Shown in pieces: positions 48,901-58,797 of a stretch of DNA of 64,000 bases. The DNA comes from Liolophura sinensis. Taxonomy: Eukaryota > Mollusca > Polyplacophora > Chitonida > Chitonidae. The stretch lies in assembly GCF_032854445.1 (NCBI RefSeq), contig NC_088304.1, forward strand, positions 1,240,001 to 1,304,000, written 5' to 3'. The notes below the pieces were generated by a model. It was given only the letters and a program-made list of their open reading frames with translations, was not told where the DNA came from and searched no databases. The position numbers and the translations under genes were made by a program. Position 1 is the stretch's first letter, and each line of letters begins with the position of its first letter.

Positions 48901-51900
48901 AAATAATAATGACTGTATTGATTAATATTTTTATTTTCATTTTCTTTCTTTCTCTTCTTGGAAATGTTAGGGAATGGGGGTATTTCAGATATCTGAATTT
49001 TTGTGGTTTAAAATTTATCTTTTGTTTTTAATTCTTGTCTTCAGAGTTTAGTGGAGCTTACTGCTATATAATATTCCACAGCTGTAATTCCACGAACACT
49101 AGTTTTGTAATTCCTCAACATTTTCCTATATAAAAATGCAACTTTCTGTGCAATTTATGTACATTTTTTAATGTGATTTTAAAGACATACCTACATAGAT
49201 TGGATTGGCCAATTCCAGGGCTTCACAAAAAGTATGATTTTATCACTCTACACAGAATAATGCTCGCAGAAATGTGCTTGAATAAACACCTTGTAATCAT
49301 GCAAAAAGGGTTGAAGAATTAGAGTAACTCATTTTAGCCATGATAACAATACCAAAATTTGCATCCAAAATCATAAAACTCCAATACTTGATTTACATGA
49401 TCAAATTTTATACTAAAGGGGAAGAAACTGTGGGTTGATTTTTTCTGATGAGTGTCAAGATTTTGATGATGAACCTCTCTTCCGACCATTTCCGCTCAAT
49501 CTTTCATAGCTTGATTGCATCTCTCTGGTTCTTGGCACTGCTTTTGATGCTGTAAGATGAGGAAGATCTTATTTCTGGTTGAATTTAAGTAAATCAAGTT
49601 ATTTGGAAAAAAAAATACTGGCTCCCTTTAATCTTGGCTAATGTAATTACGTGAAAAGAAAGAAAAAAAAAATTGAAAAAGGAAAAAAAAATTGAAAACG
49701 AAAAAAGGCTATTCGTTACCAGAAATGAGCTTTCCTGACCTGCTTGAAAATCAATACTTGACTTGATCGTGTGTAGATCAAAAAACTGTAACTCCCAACA
49801 TACAACCAGGCCAGGCTCATTGTTAAATATACTTGTGCCAGTGGAATCAGCGTAGATCAGCTGTGTTCAGCTGAATGAATGTCTGTACTCTATTGGGGGT
49901 GGGGATTGGGTGGGGTTGGGGAGACAGGGCCGCAGTCAAGAGGTTAGTAAAAGCAACTGGCCTTTCTATTGCTGGAACATACATGTAAGAGGTGTGCATG
50001 CAAAACCGGATGGGGAATTTGTGAATTTCCCCACTGTCACTGCTTGTGGGACCTTGGTGACAAAAAGGTGACACTAACTTGAATTTGTGAATTTCAATGT
50101 GAAAAGAAAAAAAAATTTATAAAATAAAACTAATAATGCACCCTTTTGTTCCTTGTCCAGTCTTAATGTGTTTTTTGTGTTTATCAAGACTTGTTGAGCA
50201 TGTATACATATCCTCAACAGGATGCAAATTAGATTATTTTCAAGTACAATTTTTATTTTCATTCACTCCTTTGACTTCGAAAAAGAATTATTCTGCCAGT
50301 AAAACAACAATTAAAATTGGCCCAAAGGTCTGGTGATGACACTCATTGTAGTTTACCTGTGTATCTACATGTATGTCACATGTAAGACCTTAATAGTTGC
50401 TAGTTTTCTGGACCTTTTTTCTAAATGACTCTTTCATTCTGAATTGAAAATTAGCAAGTAGCTTGACTAATTAGGGTTTTAGACCATTGCAACTATTTTC
50501 AGCAGAATTATGGACCGTTTTCATTCTGTTGAAAACTTCGACACACCGACAGCTCAAATGCACCGATCTCACGAGCATTCATGGACAGACCAGTCATAAT
50601 CAACACTGTTGCAGATAGGTCCACCAGATGTACCAGACATTAGTTACATGAGTTCAACCATTACATGATGTAATTAAACAGTCCCACAGTTATACTTTTC
50701 CCATAAATGGAAGAGTATGAACATCCTCACTAGAAAGGGTGTTGGGACACCGAACATCTGGCATGATGCAACATCTGGGATGGTCTCTACTCTTCCAGCT
50801 GAGAATGGGGTTACTCTCTAATCAAAAAAGAGTGAGTGAGTGAAGTACATTGCATTTTGAACAGGGTGTCTGCCATAGAGGGTCTGTGATGCAGGATGGC
50901 CGTATTCACTCTAGGGAGGGCACATTTAAAACCCCGACAGGCTGGGTGTCAAAGGTGACTGGGGTGAAGGTCAAGAAACAGGCTGCCTATGATACGGTGA
51001 GGCTGTTAAGACAATGTCAGTGGTTACCTGCATGTGTCAATTTCATTTAAGTTTGAAATGATTGGCGGAAAGTTGGAATCTCAGTTGTAGCAACTTAAAG
51101 GTGAAGAAAACATAAAAAATAATGCAAATATCGAATGAAAGAGCGTGAAAAGATATTTGCAAATTTGGTTTTTAATATTATTTTTGATATTTGTTTTCAA
51201 GACGACAGGGTACTTGGAAATATTTTTGCATGGTGGGTATTTGGGACCACCTCTTGGTATTTATGATCTTTGCATAAAAAAGGATGTGATGCATATCTAA
51301 TAAATTTGTTGTTTATATCCAAACACATGCATTTAATCTAAATTATGATAATATTTATGAATATATTAAAAATACAAATATGGTTAAAACTTGGGTTGAA
51401 CACTTTGGGTTTCTGTTAGCTGAAAAGACAAAATTATAGCACAAATATATTTATTATACGTTCGCTACATCTTCATTTAGAACATTATTGTGCTGAGGCA
51501 ATAATATTCACCACACAAACATTGTTTTCAAATGGCTTTTTCTCATTAAAGAAAAAAAAGGTAGAAGGCCCTATACACAAGTATTTTTTCCAACTCTTTC
51601 ATCTGAAATTTATGTCATTTTTATGTTTCCTCCACCTTTTCCAGCCAGTTTTCTTGAGAACTTTACACGCAATATTTATATATCGCACACTACTGCAAGT
51701 ATTAATTTTTGTCTTAGTCTTTATGCATTTTCATCACAGTTTTATTTCTGTACAATAACTGCTCCAAATATTGCTCGATTTTGATCAAATTTTAGTGTTC
51801 AGCTTAAATTTGAAAACCATCTGGATCCACACAGAAGTTTTCTATGTTTAATGATTCTCATTACTGCTTCAAATTTTGTGCACAGATTCATGTTGTGGTG

Positions 51901-52107
51901 TCTCGAATCATGTTTTAAAACAAGGATGTCAATTTTACATCACGGTTACATTTTTTACATTACAATTTTACAAATGTGATGTTTTTCATTGTTTTCTGCT
52001 TTGCAGGTGATGTTTAAGGGTGTACCTCTGTCCAAACTGCGGACAGCTTCTGTCCCATCAGGAGTTTCAGGTGAAGAAGGGACCGAAACATGCAAAGATA
52101 CGCCAGG
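36970..52107 (+). CDS. Coiled-coil protein with RAMA-like C-terminal domain (ANKRD31-like), ten visible exons
   Basis: Exons read from splice sites are 36970-37085 (ATG, in-frame TGA upstream), 38143-38165, 38914-39008, 39874-40162, 41101-41204, 41696-41783, 45113 to about 46778, 47405-47518, 50865-50996 and 52007-52107. Phases agree. Residues 1-175 are Ser/Asn-rich. Exons 5-7 carry a long amphipathic helix (EEEVDLLHKCQNRLKDIKIL; WKTRFETLKGHLGQIRQ; KQQDINKLMK), then a Ser/Arg/Pro-rich stretch. Exons 8-10 read MELMEKGLLRSG, LTLTIKGVCHRGSVMQDGRI, GTFKTPTGWVSKVTG and VMFKGVPLSKLR. This order (GLL-x-G, DGRI, SP/TP-x-W, V-x-F-x-G-x-PL) is that of the RAMA domain, known from ANKRD31 and MPND. ANKRD31 acts with REC114 in meiotic break formation. 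No ankyrin repeats are seen here. Exon 7 has frame breaks; the first frame stops at 45738 (446 residues). The last exon ends GGGTAAGT: a donor, or a TAA stop at 52109. Confidence 0.65.
37267..37402. repeat. Long perfect-like hairpin (57-bp arms) in intron 1
   Basis: The left arm starts AGCGGTGTTTGTGTAACC and continues through CCTTGTTTCGTACC to GTCAAATCCC. The right arm is GGGATTTGAC, GGTACGAAACAAGG, GGTTACACAACAAACACCGCT. The arms pair over nearly 57 bp with only a few mismatches and one or two small bulges, around a loop of about 19 nt. In RNA this would be a stable stem-loop. It is the outer end of an element whose inverted partner lies at 38398-38590. Confidence 0.9.
37403..37560 (+). repeat. 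Dispersed element, copy 1 (plus), next to the hairpin
   Basis: It contains ggtctgctctacccaaaaaa, ttctctttccctccctccgc, agatggcatgcattttagac and caacggcaagcttatcccag. Together with the hairpin it appears in reverse complement at 38398-38590. It is probably a foldback or MITE-type element; no transposase is visible. Confidence 0.75.
38143..38165 (+). CDS. 23-nt exon (exon 2) of the RAMA-like gene
   Basis: A pyrimidine-rich acceptor (tttcttatttacag) and a GTAAGA donor bound 23 nt that link exon 1 (phase 2) to exon 3 (phase 1), reading FQGSDVK. Skipping it would shift the frame. It is flanked on both sides by the inverted element pair. Confidence 0.65.
38398..38590 (-). repeat. Dispersed element, copy 2 (minus), intron 2
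   Basis: It is the reverse complement of 37375-37560: atctgagctgcattgggata, attggtctaaaatgcatgac, gagggagggaaagagaacat, gggtagagtagac, then gcggcatttgttgtgtaacg. Only half of the hairpin is kept. Identity to copy 1 looks to be about 85 percent by eye. Confidence 0.85.
39445..39722 (+). repeat. 90-bp tandem repeat, three copies
   Basis: The unit contains catcctcagcctcactgcag, atctctaaccat, gtctgatgtactcttcccag and tttactgaatgtcaggattt. Copies end at 39540, 39630 and 39720. It lies in intron 3 of the RAMA-like gene. Confidence 0.9.
40354..40374. repeat. Poly-A tract
   Basis: About 21 consecutive A in intron 4 of the RAMA-like gene. A similar A tract lies at 16279-16297. These are low-complexity and assembly-fragile. 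Confidence 0.85.
40485..40822 (+). repeat. 74-bp tandem repeat, five copies
   Basis: The unit contains caaatgctcagattcctgat, ggtgtgagtgaaaattagat, ttatacgtatgtaccagttt and gcatgttttgagt. It lies in intron 4 of the RAMA-like gene; the last copy is truncated. Confidence 0.92.
42035..42150 (+). mobile_element. SINE-like fragment, plus orientation
   Basis: It contains catcaaaggccgatggttta, cggcacgccagtctcgtg, tctgaccaccactg and ttgagtatgacatgaaacaa. It is a diverged member of the gcgtaaaac-tailed family and ends just before the 30-bp array. Confidence 0.5.
42165..44785. repeat. 30-bp minisatellite, about 87 copies, open in several frames on both strands
   Basis: The unit is gccagtatgaacatgtacat followed by gtatcctcgg. 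Because 30 is a multiple of 3 and the unit is stop-poor, it yields ORFs of up to 809 codons (+) and 492 codons (-) with 10-residue periods (MNMYMYPRAS; HVHVSSGQYE; HTGPRIHVHV). A marker unit with aaaaagatacctatatcctc occurs at 43440 and 44581, 1141 bp apart, so about two higher-order copies of 38 units exist. The array is in intron 6 of the RAMA-like gene; the flanking exons (41696-41783 and 45113) join in phase without it, so I regard these ORFs as non-coding. Confidence 0.93.
45113..46778 (+). CDS. Large exon 7 of the RAMA-like gene, frame broken
   Basis: Frame 1 runs from the acceptor to TAG at 45736-45738 and encodes the coiled coil and a Ser/Arg/Pro-rich region. Coding-like sequence then continues in other frames: about 45740-46096 in frame 2 (DLDTTAVKRMENVKKIHGGD, WVRGRGTTRH), about 46175-46270 in another, 46232-46546 (QQLESTFAQTKSSITNLPQA), and 46545-46778 (NVTPYKVLPKLPGRKNN) after an extra base in the CCC at about 46543. 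Some of the gaps may be small introns, for example from the CAG/GTTAGT at 45972 to the TGTCAG at about 46202. The donor is GTAAAT at 46779 or GTAAGC at 46785; both are phase 0 with exon 8. Confidence 0.55.
46796..46850 (+). repeat. 20-bp repeat, three copies
   Basis: Tandem gtaagccttactgtaaagtt overlapping the candidate donor of exon 7. Each copy offers a GTAAGC motif, so the exact 5' splice site is ambiguous. Confidence 0.75.
46878..47020 (+). mobile_element. Dispersed repeat, copy A
   Basis: It contains attctattgcctttgcaggc, aatattttgaaacattttga and tttagtgacacaaacaaacc. It matches 48103-48245 and 55625-55800 in content and order. All three copies are within or just after the RAMA-like gene. 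Confidence 0.65.
47405..52107 (+). CDS. RAMA-like domain exons 8-10
   Basis: Three phase-0 exons (47405-47518, 50865-50996, 52007-52107) have no frame break. Together they give about 115 residues: a helix (YLSTRLDSVMELMEKGLL), a glycine turn (RSGQG), a strand (LTLTIKG), a second strand ending DGRI, a TFKTPTGWV segment in the place of the family's SPS-x-W, and a final strand and hairpin (VMFKGVPLSKLR). RAMA is a small domain first described in restriction and methylase-associated proteins and found in ANKRD31 and MPND. In ANKRD31 it accompanies coiled coils and REC114-binding segments. The assignment is from the spacing of these motifs by eye. Confidence 0.6.
47590..48098 (+). repeat. 46-bp minisatellite, 11 copies
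   Basis: The unit is agagctggcgatcctcacca, gacccaaagctgctgctagt, ccagca. It lies in intron 8 of the RAMA-like gene and runs directly into copy B of the dispersed repeat. Confidence 0.95.
48103..48245 (+). mobile_element. Dispersed repeat, copy B
   Basis: It contains ttttcaactgcctctgcaac, caaaattttgaaacattccg and gctttagtgacacaaacaaa. It is the same family as 46878 and 55625. Confidence 0.65.
48246..50864 (+). other. Intron 8 of the RAMA-like gene, otherwise empty
   Basis: AT-rich unique sequence with A-rich tracts near 49610-49710. The short minus-strand frames at 48392-48667, 49847-50074 and 50074-50262 show nothing recognisable. Confidence 0.5.
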
Positions 52108-52124
52108 GTAAGTACATGTTATAT

Positions 52125-53325
52125 GGAGAGACTGAGACTCAGACTGTGCTCCACAATTTTCAGATTCAGAGTGTGTCCACAATTATCAAGCTCAGAATGT
52201 GATCCACAATTTTCAGGCTCAGACTGCTCCACAGTTTTCAGGCTCAGGCTGTGCTCCACAATTTTCAGGCTCAGACTGTGCTTCACAATTTTCAGGCTCA
52301 GACTGCTCCACAGTTTTCAGGCTCAGGCTGTGCTCCACAATTTTCAGGCTCAAACTCTGCTCCAAAAATTATCAGGCTTAGACTGTGCTCCACAATTTTA
52401 AGGCTCAAACTCTGCTCCACAATTATCTGACTCAGAATGTGATTCACAATTTCAGGCTCAGACTGTGCTCCACAATTATCAGACTCAGAATGTGATTCAC
52501 AATTTTTAGGCTCAAACTGTGCTCCACAATTTTCAGGCTCAAACTGTGCTCCACAATTTTCAGGCTCAGACTGTCCTCCACAATTTTCAGGCTCAGGCTG
52601 TGCCCTTCAATTATCAGGCTTAGACTGTGCTCCACAATTATCTGTCTCAGAATGTGATTCACAATTTCAGGCTCAGACTGTGCTCCACAATTATCAGGCT
52701 GAGAATGTGATTCACAATTTCAGGCTCAGACTGTGCTCCACAATTTTCAGGCTCAGGCTGTGCTCCTCAATTATCAGGCTCAGTGATCCAACATTTTCAG
52801 GTTCAGACTGTGCTCCACAGTTATTAGGCCCAGAGTGTGATCCACAATTATCAGGCGCAAAATGTGATCCACAATTTTCAGACCCAAACTGCTCCACAAT
52901 TTCCAGGCTCAGACTGTGTTCCTCAATCATCAGGCTCAGACTGTGTCCCACAATTATCAAGCTCAGAATGTGATCCACAATTTTCAGGCTCAGTTAGCTC
53001 TACAATTTTCAGCTCCAGCAGCTCCACAATTTTCAGGCTTACACTATGCTCCACAGTTTTCAGGCTCCTTCTCTGCTTTTCAATTATCAGGCTCAGACTG
53101 TGATCCACAATTTTTTGGCTCAGACTGTGATGCACAGTTATCAGGCTCAGACTGTGATCCACAATTTTCAGGCTCAGAATGTGATAAAAAAATTTCAGGG
53201 TCAGTGTGTGTGCCACAAATTTTCAAGCTCAGCATGTGCTCCACAATTTACATGCTCAGTGTGTACTCCACAGTTTTTAGGCTCAGACTGCGTTCCACAA
53301 TTTTCAGGCTCAGAATGGAACAGTT
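52125..53325 (+). repeat. Degenerate 26-28-bp minisatellite, about 44 copies
   Basis: The unit is gctcagactgtgctccacaa followed by ttttcag. Copies vary (tgatcc for tgctcc, attatcag for ttttcag). It begins about 18 bp after the exon 10 donor. Many copies present a pyrimidine-then-AG end resembling a splice acceptor. Confidence 0.92.
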
Positions 53326-53850
53326 TTCAGACTTAGTATGTGCTCCAAAATTTTCAGGCTCAACGTGTGCTCCACAATAATTACACTCAGAATGGAACAG
53401 TTTTCAGACTTAGTATGTGCTCCAAAATTTTCAGGCTCAACGTGTGCTCCACAATAATTACGCCCAGAATGGAACAGTTTTCAGACTTAGTATGTGCTCC
53501 AAAATTTTCAGGCTCAACGTGTGCTCCACAATAATTACACTCAGAATGGAACAGTTTTCAGACTTAGTATGTGCTCCAAAATTTTCAGGCTCAACGTGTG
53601 CTCCACAATAATTACGCTCAGAATGGAACAGTTTTCAGACTTAGTATGTGCTCCAAAATTTTCAGGCTCAACGTGTGCTCCACAATAATTACGCTCAGAA
53701 TGGAACAGTTTTCAGACTTAGTATGTGCTCCAAAATTTTCAGGCTCAACGTGTGCTCCACAATAATTACGCTCAGAATGGAACAGTTTTCAGACTTAGTA
53801 TGTGCTCCAAAATTTTCAGGCTCAACGTGTGCTCCACAATAATTACACTC
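53326..53850 (+). repeat. 77-bp tandem repeat, seven copies, built from the 27-bp unit
   Basis: The unit contains cagaatggaacagttttcag, acttagtatgtgctccaaaa, ttttcaggctcaacgtgtgc and tccacaataattacgct, that is, three diverged 27-bp units fixed together. Copies are nearly identical and sit exactly 77 bp apart (for example 53340, 53417, 53494, 53571, 53648). Confidence 0.95.
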
Positions 53851-53870
53851 AGAAAGTGCTCCAAAGTATT

Positions 53871-55436
53871 TGGATTCTGACTTTGATCCACACTGAACTT
53901 TCTGCAATTTTTAGCCTTGGAACATTATGTGATCTACCATTTTCAGCCAGTCATGAAAACTCAGATTCTGACTGTGATCCACACTGAACTTTCAGCAATT
54001 TTTAGCCTTGGAACATTATGTGATCTACCATTTTCAGCCTGTCATGAAAACTCAGATTCTGACTGTGATCCACACTGAACTTTCAGCAATTTTTAGCCTT
54101 GGAACATTATGTGATCTACCATTTCCAGCCTGTCATGAAAACTCAGATTCTGACTGTGATCCACACTGAACTTTCTGCAATTTTTAGCCTTGGAACATTA
54201 TGTGATCTACCATTTTCAGCCTGTCATGAAAACTCAGATTCTGACTTTGATCCACACTGAACTTTCAGCAATTTTTAGCCTTGGAACATTATGTGATCTA
54301 CCATTTTCAGCCTGTCATGAAAACTCAGATTCTGACTTTGATCCACACTGAACTTTCTGCAATTTTTAGCCCTGGAACATTATGTGATCTACCATTTTCA
54401 GCCTGTCATGAAAACTCAGATTCTGACTTTGATCCACACTGAACTTTCAGCAATTTTTAGCCTTGGAACATTATGTGATCTACCATTTTCAGCCTGTCAT
54501 GAAAACTCAGATTCTGACTGTGATCCACACTGAACTTTCTGCAATTTTTAGCCTTGGAACATTATGTGATCTACCATTTTCAGCCAGTCATGAAAACTCA
54601 GATTCTGACTGTGATCCACACTGAACTTTCTGCAATTTTTAGCCCTAGAACATTATGTGATCTACCATTTTCAGCCAGTCATGAAAACTCAGATTCTGAC
54701 TGTGATCCACACTGAACTTTCAGCAATTTTTAGCCCTGGAACATTATGTGATCTACCATTTTCAGCCAGTCATGAAAACTCAGATTCTGACTGTGATCCA
54801 CACTGAACTTTCTGCAATTTTTAGCCTTGGAACATTATGTGATCTACCATTTTCAGCCTGTCATGAAAACTCAGATTCTGACTTTGATCCACACTGAACT
54901 TTCAGCAATTTTTAGCCTTGGAACATTATGTGATCTACCATTTTCAGCCTGTCATGAAAACTCAGATTCTGACTTTGATCCACACTGAACTTTCTGCAAT
55001 TTTTAGCCCTGGAACATTATGTGATCTACCATTTTCAGCCTGTCATGAAAACTCAGATTCTGACTTTGATCCACACTGAACTTTCAGCAATTTTTAGCCT
55101 TGGAACATTATGTGATCTACCATTTTCAGCCAGTCATGAAAACCCAGATTCTGACTGTGATCCACACTGAACTTTCTGCAATTTTTAGCCTTGGAACATT
55201 ATGTGATCTACCATTTTCAGCCAGTCATGAAAACTCAGATTCTGACTGTGATCCACACTGAACTTTCTGCAATTTTTAGCCCTAGAACATTATGTGATCT
55301 ACCATTTTCAGCCAGTCATGAAAACTCAGATTCTGACTGTGATCCACACTGAACTTTCTTCAATTTTTAGCCCTGGAACATTATGTGATCTACCATTTTC
55401 AGCCAGTCATGAAAACTCAGATTCTGACTGTGATAA
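53871..55436 (+). repeat. 91-bp tandem repeat, about 17 copies
   Basis: The unit contains ttttcagcctgtcatgaaaa, ctcagattctgactgtgatc, cacactgaactttctgcaat and ttttagccttggaacattat, then gtgatctacca. Fragments such as ctcagattctgactgtgatccac and ttttcag still resemble the 27-bp unit upstream. Variant sites (tgtgatc/tttgatc, ttctgc/ttcagc, cctg/ccag) recur with a period of about 5-7 units, indicating block duplication. Confidence 0.95.
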
Positions 55437-55554
55437 ATCATTTGTAATTAAGTTTTCTGGCCATGATGGTGATTCATGAGTGATGCACTCAGTGTGATTC
55501 ACAGATTTTTTTCTTGCTGTGATGAGGATTCACCCGCAAGTACCTCACACATGG

Positions 55555-55800
55555 AAAAGTTTGTCAGTAACTTGCCCAAGGTGGGTGGTTTACCCCATTC
55601 AATCCGGATTCCTCCAACTACCCAAATTCTTCAACCTTTTCAACTGCCTCTGCAACCAATATTTTGAAACATTCTTAGAGAACTATAGGATGTAGAGAAA
55701 CAATCCACATAGCTGTGTCAAGCTTGCAACTTCAGTGACACAAACATATCAATTTTGGTGTCATTTTCTTAATAACTGTATGCATAATTTGCACTGAAAA
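55555..55800 (+). mobile_element. SINE-like fragment followed by dispersed repeat copy C
   Basis: 55555-55625 holds cttgcccaaggtgggtggtt, cattcaatccggattcctcc and aactaccca of the SINE-like family. 55625-55800 holds ttttcaactgcctctgcaac, caatattttgaaacattctt and cttcagtgacacaaaca, matching copies A and B. Confidence 0.6.
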
Positions 55801-56820
55801 ATATGTATACATGTACAAAACAAAGTCAGGAAGTTGGTAATGGTGAGGTTTAGGGTGTGTTTATTTGTCAGTTTCTCAGCATCACAGGCTGCCAGACAGG
55901 AATAACATATGTACAGATGCCATGCAAAGCTTTTACCTGGGGACTTAATAATTCTTTTGTTTTTTATCTTTGTCTAATTTAAAAGGTAGGTTTGGAAGGT
56001 TGATCACTGGAAGGTTGATCACTGGAAGGTGGCCTTGGAGTGTGATGGCAAAACACTGAAATTCTGTGAAATATAAAATATACAATACAGGCTGACCTGA
56101 GCTAGGAGCTTCAAAACTGAAATGAGATAAAAGCCATTAAAAGTGCCAATGCTTTCAATCATTTTATGATTGTTTAGTTTTTTCGGGAAAAAAAACAGAA
56201 ATGTAGTCTTTTATTTATGTTCCTTGTTAAATGGGAAGGAAAATGGATATGAAAAATGCGATCGTTGCTTGCCGGATTCTGGATTCATCAGTGTTTCTTA
56301 GTTGGTTGGATATCACTAGTAGTCTTTAATATTATGATTGAATTGATGATATTCATTGATATATATAAGATATGATGACATTACTTCTGAGACAGTTTTA
56401 AAACATTAACCACAGCTTTTTGAAAGTGTTTCATAAATTTTAGGAAAAGAAGGCATATTCTGGCTTTAACCAGAATTGTGGAATTTTGTTGGAAGCTTGG
56501 TTTGTACATGTACATGTAATACTTGGTGGATAACATTTTTCATCCTTTGTTTTTCCTGCCAGTATTTGCATCTATGGCAGTATTGCCAGTGTATGGGTTA
56601 CTGACAACTTAGTCATTTTGCTCATTAAAGAACAGAACTGAACAATCTTATAGGTCAACAACAGGCTATTTACCAAACATGGAATGATAGGGCCATCAAA
56701 CAGAACTATTTAGCTCAGTATATCCAGAAATTTTCATTTTACTTGTTTAATTACTCACTACTTGAGATAGATCGACAGAGCCTTCCACATGTAACTGTCA
56801 ACTAAACAGACATATATCTA
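55801..56820. other. No gene recognised
   Basis: AT-rich sequence with a 17-bp triplet repeat (ggaaggttgatcact) at about 55996-56032. If the RAMA-like gene continues past exon 10, further exons would be expected around or after here, but I could not identify one. Confidence 0.45.
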
Positions 56821-56829
56821 TAACTCTAT

Positions 56830-57400
56830 AAGTGGACAGCAGAGCAGTCTAACTCAGCAATCTATGGAACCATAAAGAGCTCAGTGAACAGCAGGGCAAT
56901 CTAACTCAACAATCTGTGGAACCATAAAGAGCTCAGTGAACAGCAGGGCAATCTGACTCAGCAATCTATGGAACCATAAAGAGCTCAGTGAACAGCAGGG
57001 CAATCTAACTCAGCAATCTATGGAACCATAAAGAGCTCAGTGAACAGCAGGGCAATCTAACTCAGCAATCTATGGAACCATAAAGAGCTCAGTGAACAGC
57101 AAGGCAATCTAATTCAGCAATCTATGGAACCATAAAGAGCTCAGTGAACAACAGGGCAATCTAATTCAGCAATCTATGGAACCATAAAGAGCTCAGTGAA
57201 CAGCAGGGCAATCTAACTCAGCAATCTATGGAACCATAAAGAGCTCAGTGAACAGCAGGGCAATCTAACTCAGCAATCTATGGAACCATAGATATTGCTT
57301 AATGAACAGCGGAGCAATCTTCCTCAGCAATCTATGGAACCATAAAGAGCTCAGTGAACAGCAGAGCAGTCTAACTCATTGAACATAGAGCCTGTGCTAA
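56830..57400 (+). repeat. 52-bp minisatellite, about 10 copies
   Basis: The unit is cagtgaacagcagggcaatc, taactcagcaatctatggaa, ccataaagagct. A diverged tail with cactgaacaacagtcatcc and gaacaatagagcc motifs continues to about 57770. Confidence 0.93.
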
Positions 57401-57770
57401 ACTCACTGAACAACAGTCATCCAACTCTTTGAACAATAGAGTCAACCTTACCTTTAATACTGTAGACCCACAATAGTCATCCAATTCCATGAACACTAGA
57501 ACCAATTCTAACTCAGTACTGCACAACTTAACTTGTTGAACAATCTGATAAACTCAGTTCTAGCTCACAGGACAACAGTCATCTCGCTCATTGTACAAGA
57601 GAGCCAGTTCTAACTCACTGAACAACAGTCATCCAACTCTGTGAACACTAGAGCCAATTCTAACTCACTGAACAACAGACCAATCTAACTTGTTGAACAA
57701 TCTGACATACTCAATTCACTAAACACCAGTCATCAAACTCAGCGGGCAACTCATCAGACAATAGAGCCAT

Positions 57771-58797
57771 CTCTACATGTGCTGATGAAGTCAATTCAGG
57801 ATTTATATACCCTGTGCACAGATGGTACCTAGCTGATAGTGACGGTCAGTTATATGTGCTTAATACTGTAGATTTGACCACCTTCAAGTGGTTGGAATTT
57901 GCTGAAAGTTTGATTTGATAAGCGGCCATTATAAACTTACTCATCTGTTGTACATTGGGAGGTGAATTAATCTTGGAGTGATTTTGTTTGAACATGTCAT
58001 AATCAAAGATTCGTCTTCCAGTGCATTTTAGAATGTTTAGACCTCATCAGTACTGGTTAATTGCTACAATACACATACATGTACCTCTAGGATAGTTTCA
58101 ACCATACAAATATCAACTTCTAGAAAGTGCACTTAAATCGGCTGACTTTAGACCGGTTGTCTGCATGACATGTTTTCTACCTACTACATGAAGTCGTATG
58201 TCAGCTAGCAATGAATCTAACTGGAAATGGGCAATGGCAGTGTGTGTCATGTGCGAGTGAGCATAACATCAGGAAGCATGTTTAATGATCTATCTACATA
58301 CACACCTTGTCCCTGGATAAAACAATTTTCACAAAACCATACACTGCTTCAGGCATTCTGTTTCAGTATGCTAGTCAGGGGCTGCTTTCACAAATGTTCG
58401 TAAGACATATTTCTCGTAACTTTTTTTGTAGAAGACATTGCCTAGGTTGTAGTCCATAAGGCGATGTGATTTACGAGAAAAGTTTTGATAAACTGATTTA
58501 CAAAGCGTTGTAAAAATGGCCCCTGATTATGTACATGCTTTCCATACTCTAAACTCTTTCATGCAATGTTGACATTTTTGAATTAAAACGGCAGATAACA
58601 ATGCAAAGCAAGTTAATCCTGTATTATGAATATTCCTTCACATATCATTTCAGAACCATCAATAGCCATTTTTATTTGTTTCCAAATGAGGCTTTCATTT
58701 GTTCACATTTCTGAGGAACAGCGTTATACAATACTTTTCATATGTAAGCCAATACATACATGCAATGTTATAATTTTCACTGACACTAGTTGCAATT
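57771..58797. other. No gene recognised; 3' flank of RD3
   Basis: Unique sequence. On the minus strand this follows the RD3 stop codon and should include its 3' UTR. Confidence 0.45.

Noticed and set aside
55476-55667. A further RAMA-gene exon overlapping the 63-codon ORF
   Set aside because: The sequence is mostly a SINE-like fragment and no convincing acceptor with matching phase was found.
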